DNA of 64,000 nt from Gordonibacter sp. Marseille-P4307 (GTDB lineage Bacteria; Actinomycetota; Coriobacteriia; Coriobacteriales; Eggerthellaceae): NCBI RefSeq assembly GCF_900604965.1, contig NZ_UWPD01000001.1, forward strand, positions 574,642 to 638,641, in the 5' to 3' direction. Of the stretch, positions 42,023 through 51,200 are shown in pieces. Within the stretch, counting starts at the first letter, position 1; the number at the start of each line of letters is the position of its first letter. Position numbers and translations under genes: made by a program. Under the pieces are notes generated by a model. That model worked only from the letters and a program-made list of their open reading frames with translations, was not told the DNA's origin and did no database searches.

Positions 42023-43252
42023 ATGTCGCTATCTACTCAAGAAGAGCTCGAACGGGAATACGTGATGGGCACGTTTGCCCGAAAGCCGGTTCAGTTCGTG
42101 CGCGGAGAAGGCGTTCGCCTGTTCGACGACGAAGGCAACGAGTACCTCGATTTCGTTGCGGGCATCGGTGTCATCAGCGTGGGACACTGTCATCCGCGTT
42201 TGGCGGCCGCTGTGCGCAGGCAGGCCGAAACCCTCATGCATGTCAGCAATTACTACTACATCGAGAAACGAGGCGAAGTTGCCCGCAAGCTGTCTCGGAT
42301 GCTGAGGGCCACCTGCCCCGAGGACGAGGCTTGGAAGGTGTTCTTCTCGAACTCCGGCGCAGAGTCGAACGAGTGCGCCATCAAGCTTGCGCGCGTCTAC
42401 GCAAAGCGCCGAGCCGAAGCCGAGGGGAAGGCGGCGCCGCGCGTGATCGTAACGCTCGAGCGCAGCTTCCATGGAAGGACGCTCGCATCGCTGGCGGCAA
42501 CTGCGCAGCCTGCTAAGCAAGAACTGTTCCAACCGCTTCCCGACGGGTTCACTGCGACGCCCATTAACGACGTTGCAGCGCTCGAAGACCTGTTCGCGAA
42601 GCGAGGGAGCGAGATCTGCGCCGTTCTGCTCGAGCCCATTCAGGGCGAGAGCGGTGTGCACCCCTGCACTGCCGAGTTCATGACGGCGGCGCGAAGGCTT
42701 ACCAGCGAGCATGGTGCGCTGCTTATGTGCGACGAGGTTCAGTGCGGTATATTCCGTTGCGGCGAATACCCCTTCGGCTTTCAGCATCTGGGAGTTCAGC
42801 CCGATGTCGTCAGCATGGCCAAGGGTATCGCGGGCGGTTTTCCCATGGGAGCCTGTGCGGCGCGCGCATCGGTTGCCGATTCTTTCTCGGCCGGAGACCA
42901 CGGCACTACGTTCGGCGGAAGCAATCTGGCCATCGTGTCGGCATATGAAACCCTCTCGATTATCGAAGATGAGAATCTTGCTCGAAACGCCCAGGTGGTC
43001 GGAGCCTACTTGCGATCCCGTCTCGAGGCGCTTCCCCAGGTGGTCGAGGTTCGCGGTCGCGGGCTCATGCTTGCCGCCGAGCTTGCCGAGGGCTTCAGCG
43101 CACCCGATGTGGTGCTTGACGGGTTGGGTGCGGGGCTGGTTTTGAACTACACCGGACCGTCTACGCTTCGCTTCCTTCCCCCGCTAACATGCTCGGTTTC
43201 CCATGTCGATCAACTTATCGAAAGACTGTCCGTCCTTCTGGAGCGACGATAG
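42023..43252 (+). CDS. argD: Acetylornithine aminotransferase
   Basis: 409 residues; CAAGGAGG precedes ATG 42023. A class III PLP aminotransferase that makes N-acetylornithine from the semialdehyde. Landmarks: DFVAGIGVISVGHCHP, FFSNSGAESNECAIKLAR, SFHGRTLASLAATAQ, LLMCDEVQCGIFRCG and the PLP Lys in SMAKGIAGGFPMGA, then GTTFGGSNLA. Related transaminases for lysine or succinylornithine share these motifs, but adjacency to argC-argJ supports arginine synthesis. The expected argB between argJ and argD is missing. Confidence 0.94.
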   Translation: MSLSTQEELEREYVMGTFARKPVQFVRGEGVRLFDDEGNEYLDFVAGIGVISVGHCHPRLAAAVRRQAETLMHVSNYYYIEKRGEVARKLSRMLRATCPEDEAWKVFFSNSGAESNECAIKLARVYAKRRAEAEGKAAPRVIVTLERSFHGRTLASLAATAQPAKQELFQPLPDGFTATPINDVAALEDLFAKRGSEICAVLLEPIQGESGVHPCTAEFMTAARRLTSEHGALLMCDEVQCGIFRCGEYPFGFQHLGVQPDVVSMAKGIAGGFPMGACAARASVADSFSAGDHGTTFGGSNLAIVSAYETLSIIEDENLARNAQVVGAYLRSRLEALPQVVEVRGRGLMLAAELAEGFSAPDVVLDGLGAGLVLNYTGPSTLRFLPPLTCSVSHVDQLIERLSVLLERR

Positions 43253-43258
43253 CGCTGC

Positions 43259-43278
43259 ATGCGGTTTTCAAACCGCAT
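43259..43278. terminator. Short hairpin after argD
   Basis: ATGCGGTTT pairs perfectly with AAACCGCAT around a two-base loop, six bases past the argD stop; no T-tract. Confidence 0.4.
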
Positions 43279-43379
43279 CATACAGGGCCGCTTTGCTGGG
43301 CGGTGCGTTGTTCCGAATGTGTTCGGCTCACGCGCAGGCTGTGTAATATACCTGGTCGCTCGTTCCCGATGGTAAAATC

Positions 43380-43420
43380 GGAAGGCCCCGTCTCACCATG
43401 TCGGGGCCTTCCTTTATATT
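43380..43420 (+). terminator. Intrinsic terminator upstream of the first PBP gene
   Basis: GGAAGGCCCCG (43380-43390) pairs with CGGGGCCTTCC (43402-43412), then TTTATATT. It ends 13 bases before the PBP start codon and is preceded by TGGTAAAAT (43370-43378), a possible extended -10, so it may attenuate the PBP gene or end argD transcripts. Confidence 0.7.
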
Positions 43421-43433
43421 GTTGGAGGTGAAC

Positions 43434-45674
43434 GTGGGTTCTCGTTCCATGAAGAACAGGCTGGCAGTGAAGAAGAGACGCCCGCTGGTCGGGGTGGTCT
43501 ATGTTTTCGGCGTTCTGCTCGCTCTGTTGGCTGCAGGAGCCTTGGTGGGATATGTCCTCATATCCTCTTGGACATCCAACCTGCCGGATTGCTCTGGCCT
43601 GGAAGATATCCAGGCATCCAAACCCACGGTGGTTTACGCGAGCGACGGCACTACTCAGCTTGCTCGCTTCCAGCTTGAGAACCGCACGCCCGTCGAGGCC
43701 GCGCGAATCAGCAAGTACGTGCTCAACGGTACGGTCGACACCGAAGACGAGCGTTTCTACCAGCATAACGGCATCGATATGGCCGGCATTGCGCGCGCGA
43801 CGGTGAACAACCTTACCGGCGGCGAGCTCGAAGGGGCCTCCACCATTACCCAGCAGCTGGTACGCAACACCGTGATCGCCGACGAGATGAACGACATCTC
43901 CATCAAGCGCAAGGTGCGCGAAGCCGCTCTGTCCCTGCAGATGGAACGACGCTATACCAAAGGTCAGATCCTTGTCATGTACCTGAACACCATCAATTAT
44001 GGGTCGGGGGCCTACGGTATCGAGGCGGCGTCTCAGCGCTACTTCTCGAAATCCGCAAGCGATCTTACGCTTGCGGAAGCGGCGTTATTGGTGGGAATTC
44101 CGCAGTCTCCCACCTACAACAACCCCCTGCAGTATCCCGACAATGCCGTTGCCCGACGCAATCTCGTGCTTTCGCGCATGCTGAAGGCGGGCGATATCAC
44201 ACAAGAAGAGTACGACCAGGCCACGTCCGAGTCGCTTGCGTTGAACCCCAGCGAGCCGGCGGACGATATTCAGGCCTACCCGTTTTTCACCACGTATGTC
44301 CGCAGCCTCGTCACCAACCAGTATGGCATTTCCGAATCAGACATCATGAAGGGCGGGCTTACGGTTGTCACCACGCTCGATCCAAGGTTGCAGGACGCTG
44401 CGGAGTTCGCCGCTCAGCAGAAGCGCCAGAAAGTAGGCGGGGACTTTGACGTCGCCATGACCGTGATCGATCCCAACACGGGCTACATCAAGGCCATCGT
44501 GGGCGGAGCCGACTACTACACCAGCCAGGTGAACATCGCAACCGGCCAGGGCACCTCGGGTCGCCCCTGCGGGTCGGCGTTCAAGGTGTTTACCCTGGTT
44601 GCCGCTCTTGAGCAGGGTATCAGTCCTCAGACCCAGGTGGATTGCAGCTCCCCGGCCACTATCGACGGCTACACGCTTCAGAACTACGACAACATCAACT
44701 ACGGCACTCGTTCTATCTCTCGTGCTCTGGCGGTTTCGGCGAACACGGGTTTCGTGAGGCTTGCGGCATCGATGGGCCCGCAGGCTGTTGCCGATACGGC
44801 GAAGAGCATGGGTATCGATTCGGTGCTGGACGTGAAGAGTGCGGGAGAGACCATCACGCTGGGCGTTGAAAACGTCACACCTCTTGAAATGACCGAGGCG
44901 TACGCCACCGTCGCCGCGGGCGGTATGCATCGCGATCCCACGGCCATCATGACCATCTCCGATTCCGACGGGCGCATCGTTGTGGACAACACCGATATCG
45001 CCAAGCGCAGCAAGCGCGTGATGTCAGAGGAGATCGCCTATGCCGCCGAGCAGGCGATGGAAGGCGTGGTGAATTCGTACGAGGGTACGGGAACCGCAGC
45101 GCGTCTTGGCAACGGCCAGACGGTCGCGGGTAAGACGGGTACGACCGAAAACTATAAAGACGTTTCGTTTTACGGGATAACGCCCCAGTACGCAGTGGGC
45201 ATTTGGTGCGGCGATCCGTCGAATAGGGCATCGCTGACCCCGGGAACGGTGGTTGCCGATGTGTTCGCGTCGTTCATGAACGTTGCGCTGAAGGGTCAGC
45301 CTGTTGAAAAATTCAAGAAGCAGAAGGACCCGGTGTACAAGCCGTACTCCGATGATAAGTACCACATTTACGGGGTGGGCGGCTATGCGGGCTCTAGCAG
45401 CTCGAACGAAGCGGAAGACTCGAAAGGCCCCTCGGATGCGACCGTTTGGGGCCAGGGCGGGAATGCCGTCGGGAACGCAAACCAACCTGGATCGACGGAA
45501 AACGGAGCCAACGGATCGGCCGGTTCCGGATCTGCGGGGACGAATGCGCCGGGAACCGGGAACGGAAACGCCGGTTCCGGCGGTCAGACGGGGGCTGCGA
45601 CGGGAGGGAATTCCTCGTCGAGCAACGGCGCAGGTGGCGGGGGGTCATCCGGTGGCGCGGTCGCCACGCCATGA
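43434..45674 (+). CDS. Class A penicillin-binding protein (glycosyltransferase/transpeptidase)
   Basis: 746 residues from GTG 43434, with GGAGG five bases upstream. A short basic tail and one membrane helix (about 18-43) precede a GT51 glycosyltransferase domain (TEDERFYQHNGIDMAG with the catalytic Glu, EGASTITQQLVRN, RKVREAALSLQME) and a transpeptidase domain with SxxK in CGSAFK, SxN in VSANTGF and KTG in AGKTGTTE. It polymerises and crosslinks peptidoglycan. The last 95 residues are a Gly/Ser/Asn/Ala low-complexity tail, likely passing through the wall. A lipoprotein gene and a second class A PBP lie next. Confidence 0.95.
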   Translation: MGSRSMKNRLAVKKRRPLVGVVYVFGVLLALLAAGALVGYVLISSWTSNLPDCSGLEDIQASKPTVVYASDGTTQLARFQLENRTPVEAARISKYVLNGTVDTEDERFYQHNGIDMAGIARATVNNLTGGELEGASTITQQLVRNTVIADEMNDISIKRKVREAALSLQMERRYTKGQILVMYLNTINYGSGAYGIEAASQRYFSKSASDLTLAEAALLVGIPQSPTYNNPLQYPDNAVARRNLVLSRMLKAGDITQEEYDQATSESLALNPSEPADDIQAYPFFTTYVRSLVTNQYGISESDIMKGGLTVVTTLDPRLQDAAEFAAQQKRQKVGGDFDVAMTVIDPNTGYIKAIVGGADYYTSQVNIATGQGTSGRPCGSAFKVFTLVAALEQGISPQTQVDCSSPATIDGYTLQNYDNINYGTRSISRALAVSANTGFVRLAASMGPQAVADTAKSMGIDSVLDVKSAGETITLGVENVTPLEMTEAYATVAAGGMHRDPTAIMTISDSDGRIVVDNTDIAKRSKRVMSEEIAYAAEQAMEGVVNSYEGTGTAARLGNGQTVAGKTGTTENYKDVSFYGITPQYAVGIWCGDPSNRASLTPGTVVADVFASFMNVALKGQPVEKFKKQKDPVYKPYSDDKYHIYGVGGYAGSSSSNEAEDSKGPSDATVWGQGGNAVGNANQPGSTENGANGSAGSGSAGTNAPGTGNGNAGSGGQTGAATGGNSSSSNGAGGGGSSGGAVATP

Positions 45675-45769
45675 TTCCTTCTTTTGTGAATAGTCGGGCC
45701 AACCGCGCATTTCTGATGGTACAGTTCGCCCCATGAATATCTTTGCCTGCTTGCTCAAGGAGTTGACCT

Positions 45770-46279
45770 ATGAATCTCAGCAAACGAAGCCTTCTCGCCC
45801 TTGCCTGCTCGGCAGCGCTTACGGCGTCTCTTGTCGCGGGGTGCGCCCCCGTCTCCCCAGCTGCCAAAGCGCAGGATGAAGCCCAGGTGGCGAATCGCGC
45901 GTATATGTCGTCGGTGAACGAAACCATGTCCGATCTGGATAAGGGTCTCGAAGAGTTCGTGACCGCCGTGTCGCGCAACGATGTCGTTACCATGCAGACT
46001 CAGGCCGAAAGGGCCTACAAGGCTATCGACAAACTAAAAGAGACCGACGCTCCTGAAGCGCTTGCCGACATCAAAAGCGATTACGTTGAGGGCGCCACCA
46101 AACTTCAGGAGGCTCTGAGCGACTATATCGCCCTTTACACCGAGATGCAGGCGGCGCAAAGCACCGGATCGTTCGACTTCTCCTCGTTTTCCGGACGCGT
46201 GAGCGGCGTCCAGGAGAAATACGACGAGGGGATAGCCGCTCTGAAGAAGGCCGACGAGGCGGCTGCTTCGCTTCAGTAG
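45770..46279 (+). CDS. Small helical lipoprotein, unknown function
   Basis: 169 residues; AAGGAG precedes ATG 45770. The N-terminus is a lipoprotein signal with lipobox LVAGC (Cys25). The mature part is almost entirely predicted helix, rich in Ala, Asp, Glu and Lys, with the pattern of a four-helix bundle (for example TMSDLDKGLEEFVTAVSRND, and AIDKLKETDAPEALADIKSD). No catalytic motif is seen. It lies between two class A PBP genes, convergent with the second by seven bases, which hints at an envelope role but proves nothing. Confidence 0.75.
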   Translation: MNLSKRSLLALACSAALTASLVAGCAPVSPAAKAQDEAQVANRAYMSSVNETMSDLDKGLEEFVTAVSRNDVVTMQTQAERAYKAIDKLKETDAPEALADIKSDYVEGATKLQEALSDYIALYTEMQAAQSTGSFDFSSFSGRVSGVQEKYDEGIAALKKADEAAASLQ

Positions 46280-46286
46280 CTAACGG

Positions 46287-48428
46287 CTACGGCCCCGCCG
46301 ACACCACCAGGGACACTGCTTTGCCCTCGATTGACTGCGAGATCACCTTTCCGGCAGGTTCGCTCGACTTGACCTCGATATACACGATCCAGTAGCTGCT
46401 CAGGGAAGACAGCGCATCCGAGAGGTTCATGCCGACGACGCTCGGTGCGCTTGCGGGGTCGGCGCCCTGCACGGATTCGTCGATGTCCTTGTCGTCTTCG
46501 CTATCCTTATCGGAATCCGTCTCCGAGCCGCTGGACTTCGCATACGAAGGATCGGCGACGGTGGGGAAGGGGACGACGGGCTGTCCTTCCAGGGCCTTCG
46601 ACATGAAGCTCTTCCACAAGGGGGATGCGGTGAGCGACGGGCTGGTGGTCGAGTAGTCGCGGTTGCCGATCCATACCGAGCAGGTGAGCGTGGGGCAGTA
46701 GCCCACCAGCCAGTGATCTCTGAACTCGGTGCCGGTACCGGTTTTGCCGGCAACCTTCTGGCCGTTCGAGGGAGCGTAGCCGTAGGCGGTTCCCTCGCGG
46801 GTCTCGAACACGCCGCGCAGCACCTTGGTGGCGGCACCGGCAATCTCCTCGGTCAGCACGCGCTCGCTTTTGTTCTTCTCTTCGTAGATCACCTTGCCCT
46901 CGCTGTTCACGATTTTGGTGATGATCACCGGATCGCGCTTGATCCCCTGCGCGGCCAGCGTGTTGTAGGCGGTGGCCATTTCAAGCGGCGTGACGTTTTC
47001 GGTTCCCAGCGTGATGATGGGGTAGGAGGGAAGCTTCTGCTTGACGCCCATCGAATGGGCGATATCGATCACCTTGTCGGTTCCCACCTTCTCGATGAGG
47101 CGGTAGTAGCCCGTATTCGATGAAACCGCGGTTGCGCTGGATATCGAGCGTCGTCCGTAGTTGATGCTGTCGAAGTTGTGCAGCTTATCGCCGTTCGGCA
47201 GGGTATAAGGATCGGTGCAGTCGATGACGGTCGAGGGGCTGATCCCGGCCTGCAATGCGCCGATCAGCGTGAACATCTTGAAGGCGGAGCCCGCCGGTCG
47301 GCCTCCCTGCGTTGCGATGTTCCATTGGTCGGTATAGTAGTCTTTTCCGCCCACCATAGCGAGAACGTGTCCGTCTTTCGGGCTCATCGCCACCAGCGAG
47401 GCGTCCAGGTCGCCGCTCATGGAGGCGTATTGCTGAGCGCATGCCTGATCCGCTTTGTCTTGCAGGGAAGTATCGAGGGTGGTGTAGATGGTCAGACCGC
47501 CCTCGAACAGATCGGCATACGAGCAGTCGTACTGGTTTCCCTCTTCCAGCAGCTGACTGCGCACATAGCTGGTGAAATAAGGATAGGCGTAGATCCCCTG
47601 GAACGGGGCGGCGGCCTTCGGATTTAGTCCGAGATCCTGGTTCAGGGCGCTTTTGTACTCGCTTTCGGTAATGACGTCCGCCTTCAACATGCGCGCAAGC
47701 ACCACGTTTCTGCGCGCCAGGCACGCATCGGGGTGCTCTTTGGGGTTGAGCTGGTTGGGAGATTGGGGGATGCCGACCAGCGTTGCCGCCTGGGCGATGC
47801 TCAGATCGGCCGCCGGGGTTTGGAAGTAGTTTTGGGCGGCGGCTTCGATGCCGTAGCAGCCGTCGCCGTAGTTGATGACGTTCAGGTACAGGTTGAGGAT
47901 TTCATCTTTGGAGTATTTCTTCTCCATCTCAAGTGCGAGCGCCGCTTCGCGAACCTTTCGCTCGATCGTGATGTCGGTTGCCTCTTCTGACAAAACGGTG
48001 TTGCGAACCAGCTGCTGGGTGATGGTCGAGGCTCCTTCGAGCTGTTGTCCGGCCAGGTTGGAATATAGTGCGCGCGCGATACCCCAGGGGTCGATACCGC
48101 TGTGCTCGTAGAAGCGCAGGTCCTCGGTTGCCACGGTGCCCTTCAGAACGTACGGGGAAATCTCCGATTTCTCAACGGGGTCGCGCTTTTCCAATTGGAA
48201 TTCGGCCAACAGCGTTGTACCGTCGGCGGCGTACATATAGGATTGCTGTGCGAAATTGAACGTATCCGTGTTGTTCAGGCTGGGCAGGTTTTGGGTCCAT
48301 GCGCCGACGGCGTTCCAGACCCCGATGCAGGCTCCCGTCGCAAGCGTTACGACTATGGCGGACGCAACGACGAGGGACCATCCAACGGCGTGGGTCTTTG
48401 CGTGGCGGAATTTACGGCGAGCTTTCAT
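46287..48428 (-). CDS. Class A penicillin-binding protein with PASTA domain
   Basis: 713 residues from ATG 48428 on the minus strand (AGGTG upstream); the open frame continues further but the extra 89 residues are non-conserved and overlap the divergent gene. One membrane helix (about 15-38), GT51 domain (TEDLRFYEHSGIDPWG, EGASTITQQLVRN), transpeptidase with AGSAFK (SxxK), VSSNTGY (SxN) and AGKTGTGT (KTG). After an acidic Ser/Asp linker the last 60 residues form one PASTA domain (APSVVGMNLSDALSSLSSYW), which binds peptidoglycan or beta-lactams. It is clearly paralogous to the PBP at 43434. Confidence 0.95.
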   Translation of the reverse strand: MKARRKFRHAKTHAVGWSLVVASAIVVTLATGACIGVWNAVGAWTQNLPSLNNTDTFNFAQQSYMYAADGTTLLAEFQLEKRDPVEKSEISPYVLKGTVATEDLRFYEHSGIDPWGIARALYSNLAGQQLEGASTITQQLVRNTVLSEEATDITIERKVREAALALEMEKKYSKDEILNLYLNVINYGDGCYGIEAAAQNYFQTPAADLSIAQAATLVGIPQSPNQLNPKEHPDACLARRNVVLARMLKADVITESEYKSALNQDLGLNPKAAAPFQGIYAYPYFTSYVRSQLLEEGNQYDCSYADLFEGGLTIYTTLDTSLQDKADQACAQQYASMSGDLDASLVAMSPKDGHVLAMVGGKDYYTDQWNIATQGGRPAGSAFKMFTLIGALQAGISPSTVIDCTDPYTLPNGDKLHNFDSINYGRRSISSATAVSSNTGYYRLIEKVGTDKVIDIAHSMGVKQKLPSYPIITLGTENVTPLEMATAYNTLAAQGIKRDPVIITKIVNSEGKVIYEEKNKSERVLTEEIAGAATKVLRGVFETREGTAYGYAPSNGQKVAGKTGTGTEFRDHWLVGYCPTLTCSVWIGNRDYSTTSPSLTASPLWKSFMSKALEGQPVVPFPTVADPSYAKSSGSETDSDKDSEDDKDIDESVQGADPASAPSVVGMNLSDALSSLSSYWIVYIEVKSSEPAGKVISQSIEGKAVSLVVSAGP

Positions 48429-48537
48429 AAAGGGCACCTGTACTGTGTTTGGCTGGCTTTTTCGTCTGACGCGGGTACAACTATATATGAGAGGCGCGCA
48501 TTGTGCGCGTCGGGGGTCGTTACTACCGAGGATAATT

Positions 48538-51120
48538 ATGACCGAATTCGATCTATCAGGGGCGGGGAAAAACGTCGAGCTGCTGGCACCTGCGGGTAAC
48601 GTCGAGTGTCTCCATGCCGCCGTCGCGGCAGGGGCCGACGCGGTGTATCTGGGCCTGGGCGACTTCAACGCACGTCGCGGGGCCGATAATTTCACGATGG
48701 ATTCGCTTGCAGAGGCGTGCGATTACGCACATCTGCGCGGTGTCGCCATCTATATGGCGCTGAACATCGCCATTCTTCCTTCGGAAATCGATCGTGCGGT
48801 CGAAACCGCCAGGCAGGCCGTCGCAGCGGGAGCCGATGCGGTGATCGTCGAGGATCTTGGCTTGGCTGCGCGCATTCGTCAAGAGATTCCCCAGGTTGAA
48901 CTGCATATTTCAACGCAGCTGAACACCCATAGCGCTGCAGGGATCGAGGCCGCGGCCCGACTGGGCGCTTCGCGCGTTACATTGGCTCGCGAGTTGTCGT
49001 TCGCCGAGATCGCTTCGCTTGCCGAAGTGGCGGCCGATTTCGGGATGACAGTCGAGACGTTCGCTCACGGCGCTCTGTGCGTGTGCTATTCGGGGCAGTG
49101 CCTGATGTCGTCTCTGATCGGGGGGAGGTCGGCGAATCGGGGAACATGCGCGCAGGCCTGCCGTCTTCCCTACGAATTGCAGAGCGACGATCGCTCCAAG
49201 CCTCTGCCAGCCGCGGGGGCGCACCTGCTCTCTCCTCGTGATTTCTGCACAGCTGAAGTGATGCCCCAGATGGTAGCTTCGGGTACGTCGTCGTTGAAAA
49301 TCGAGGGCCGTATGAAGTCCGCGACGTACGTGTTCTCGGTCGTGTCGGTGTACCGTGATATTTTGGACCGAGCGCTTGCCGGACGCGACGCTCGGCCCAC
49401 CGATCAGCAGAGGGGGGTTTTGTCCGAGGCGTTTTCGCGCGGGTTCACCACCGCCTACCTCACGGGTGATCGCGGAAACGAGATCATGAGCTACGGCCGT
49501 CCGAACAACCGCGGAGTCCTGGCCGGTCGCGTGTCCGAGGTCAAGGAAGGTTTTGTCGAGATAGCCACTCACATCGAACTCAATCCCGGAGACGTGGTCG
49601 AGTTTTGGACCAAGCGCGGCCATTTCGCGTGCCCTCTTACCGCGGCTTCCTTTGCGCGCGACGGTAGGATTCGTCTGGCGCCCGAACAGAAAGTGGGGAA
49701 GGGGGATCGGGTGTTTCGCGTACGCAATGCGGCTGCGGAGTTCACCGACGATGCCCTCGAGCCGCGTGTGCCGGTGATCGGGCGCGTTCGGTTGGCGTTG
49801 GGGGAGCCGGCGCGTGTGGAGTTCTCGCTGGCGCATGGCTGGCGCGGGGCCCAACGCATTGCGGCCGCCGCCTTTCCGTCGGCTGTCGCCTGCGAGGAAC
49901 AGACGCGGGCCGTTTTCGGATACGTCGGTGCCGCCGAAGGCGCGCCCGTCGAGCTTGCGCGCACCAAGCCCCTCTCGACCGAAGACGTCGAATCCCATAT
50001 CGATCGGTTCGGGCAGACGCCCTTTGCCCTCGTCTCGCTTGATATCGAGCTTTCCGAGGGTGCGGGCATGGGTTTTTCGCAGCTGCATCGTTTGAGGTCG
50101 GAGGCGCTTGTCCGCCTGCAAGAGCAGATACTCGATCTGTATGCGGCCAAGCGCCGCAGCCTTATCGGGAAGCTGAATGAGCGTTCCCGGCAAAACATCG
50201 GTTTCGCGGAAACGCTTGGCGCTTCTGCTGCGGCGACCCCGCGCAAGCGCCCCGATCAGGTGTCGGTGGTCGCGTGGGCTTCAAACCCCGCATGTGCGCG
50301 GGCCGCGAAGCGCGCGGGGGCCGACGTCGTGTACATCCCCATTCTCAATTACAAGCGCGGAGAGTCGGTTCTCGCCGGCGTTCGGCGCGAGGAAAACGAG
50401 CAGGCGGGATATCCCAAGCAGAAGGTGATGGCGCTTCCCACCGTCGATCACGACCCGATCGAGGGCACCCGTGAAGATGCCTGCGGGTTCGACGTGTGGG
50501 ACTACGTGCGCGAAGGCAAACGGGTGTTTGCGGACAGCTTGGCTTCTTGCGTGCGGGCTCAGGCATACGGCGCCCTCGTCGAGTTGGGTCCCCATGTTCC
50601 CCTCACGAACGCGGCGGGGCTGCGCCTGGTTGAACAGTGGGGGGTTGCCCGGGTGTGGCTGTCCCCCGAATTGACGCTTGGTCAGATCGCCGACCTTGCG
50701 GACGGATCGTCTGTCCCCCTCGGGATTACGGTGTCGGGTGCTCAGGAGCTGATGGTGACCGAGCACTGCCTCCTTATGAGCCAGGGACCCTGCGATCAGA
50801 ACTGCGCAGCGTGCCGCCGACGCAACGTCGAGCACCACCTGAAAGATCGCAAAGGGTTCGATTTCCCGGTGGTCACCGATTCCATGGGGCGCAGCCACCT
50901 CTACAACGGCATCGAGCTCGACATCGTGCCGTGCCTGCCCGACCTGCTGTCCATAGGGATATCGTCGTTCATGGTCGATACGACCCTCATGGATAAGAAC
51001 GAGGCCCATGCTGCGGTCTCGCGCGTCGTTCGAGCGCTCAAGCTTGCCCGCGAAGAGGGTCGTTCGGTCGAGAAGCGCCGGGGAACCACCACCGGACATC
51101 TGTTTCGCGGGGTGTCATAG
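48538..51120 (+). CDS. U32 family protein, RlhA/TrhP-like RNA hydroxylation type
   Basis: 860 residues from ATG 48538 (CCGAGGAT upstream). The N-terminal TIM-barrel opens VELLAPAGNVECLHAAVAAG. The U32 signature with cysteines CVCYSGQCLMSSLIGGRSAN and RGTCAQACRLPY supplies a likely iron-sulphur site. A DUF3656-type middle region and a second barrel-like half follow, with QGPCDQNCAACRRR adding more cysteines. Relatives RlhA and TrhP hydroxylate 23S rRNA C2501 or tRNA U34 using prephenate-linked chemistry; others are called collagenase-like peptidases. RNA hydroxylation is the better guess. It is divergent from the PASTA PBP and close to tyrS and the rRNA operon. Confidence 0.85.
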   Translation: MTEFDLSGAGKNVELLAPAGNVECLHAAVAAGADAVYLGLGDFNARRGADNFTMDSLAEACDYAHLRGVAIYMALNIAILPSEIDRAVETARQAVAAGADAVIVEDLGLAARIRQEIPQVELHISTQLNTHSAAGIEAAARLGASRVTLARELSFAEIASLAEVAADFGMTVETFAHGALCVCYSGQCLMSSLIGGRSANRGTCAQACRLPYELQSDDRSKPLPAAGAHLLSPRDFCTAEVMPQMVASGTSSLKIEGRMKSATYVFSVVSVYRDILDRALAGRDARPTDQQRGVLSEAFSRGFTTAYLTGDRGNEIMSYGRPNNRGVLAGRVSEVKEGFVEIATHIELNPGDVVEFWTKRGHFACPLTAASFARDGRIRLAPEQKVGKGDRVFRVRNAAAEFTDDALEPRVPVIGRVRLALGEPARVEFSLAHGWRGAQRIAAAAFPSAVACEEQTRAVFGYVGAAEGAPVELARTKPLSTEDVESHIDRFGQTPFALVSLDIELSEGAGMGFSQLHRLRSEALVRLQEQILDLYAAKRRSLIGKLNERSRQNIGFAETLGASAAATPRKRPDQVSVVAWASNPACARAAKRAGADVVYIPILNYKRGESVLAGVRREENEQAGYPKQKVMALPTVDHDPIEGTREDACGFDVWDYVREGKRVFADSLASCVRAQAYGALVELGPHVPLTNAAGLRLVEQWGVARVWLSPELTLGQIADLADGSSVPLGITVSGAQELMVTEHCLLMSQGPCDQNCAACRRRNVEHHLKDRKGFDFPVVTDSMGRSHLYNGIELDIVPCLPDLLSIGISSFMVDTTLMDKNEAHAAVSRVVRALKLAREEGRSVEKRRGTTTGHLFRGVS

Positions 51121-51150
51121 GGCGCGGAAAGGGCGCGCGGCCTGATAACG

Positions 51151-51159
51151 TGCTAGAAT
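51151..51159 (+). promoter_or_regulatory. Extended -10 promoter of tyrS
   Basis: TGCTAGAAT, 41 bases before the tyrS ATG; it implies that an in-frame ATG at 51150 is not the start. No T-box was found. Confidence 0.5.
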
Positions 51160-51200
51160 CGCCTTCTGTTGTACCGAACCTCACCGTCGATTGGAAACCT

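Noticed and set aside
51150-51200. ATG 51150 as the tyrS start
   Set aside because: It overlaps the TGCTAGAAT promoter element and adds non-conserved residues.
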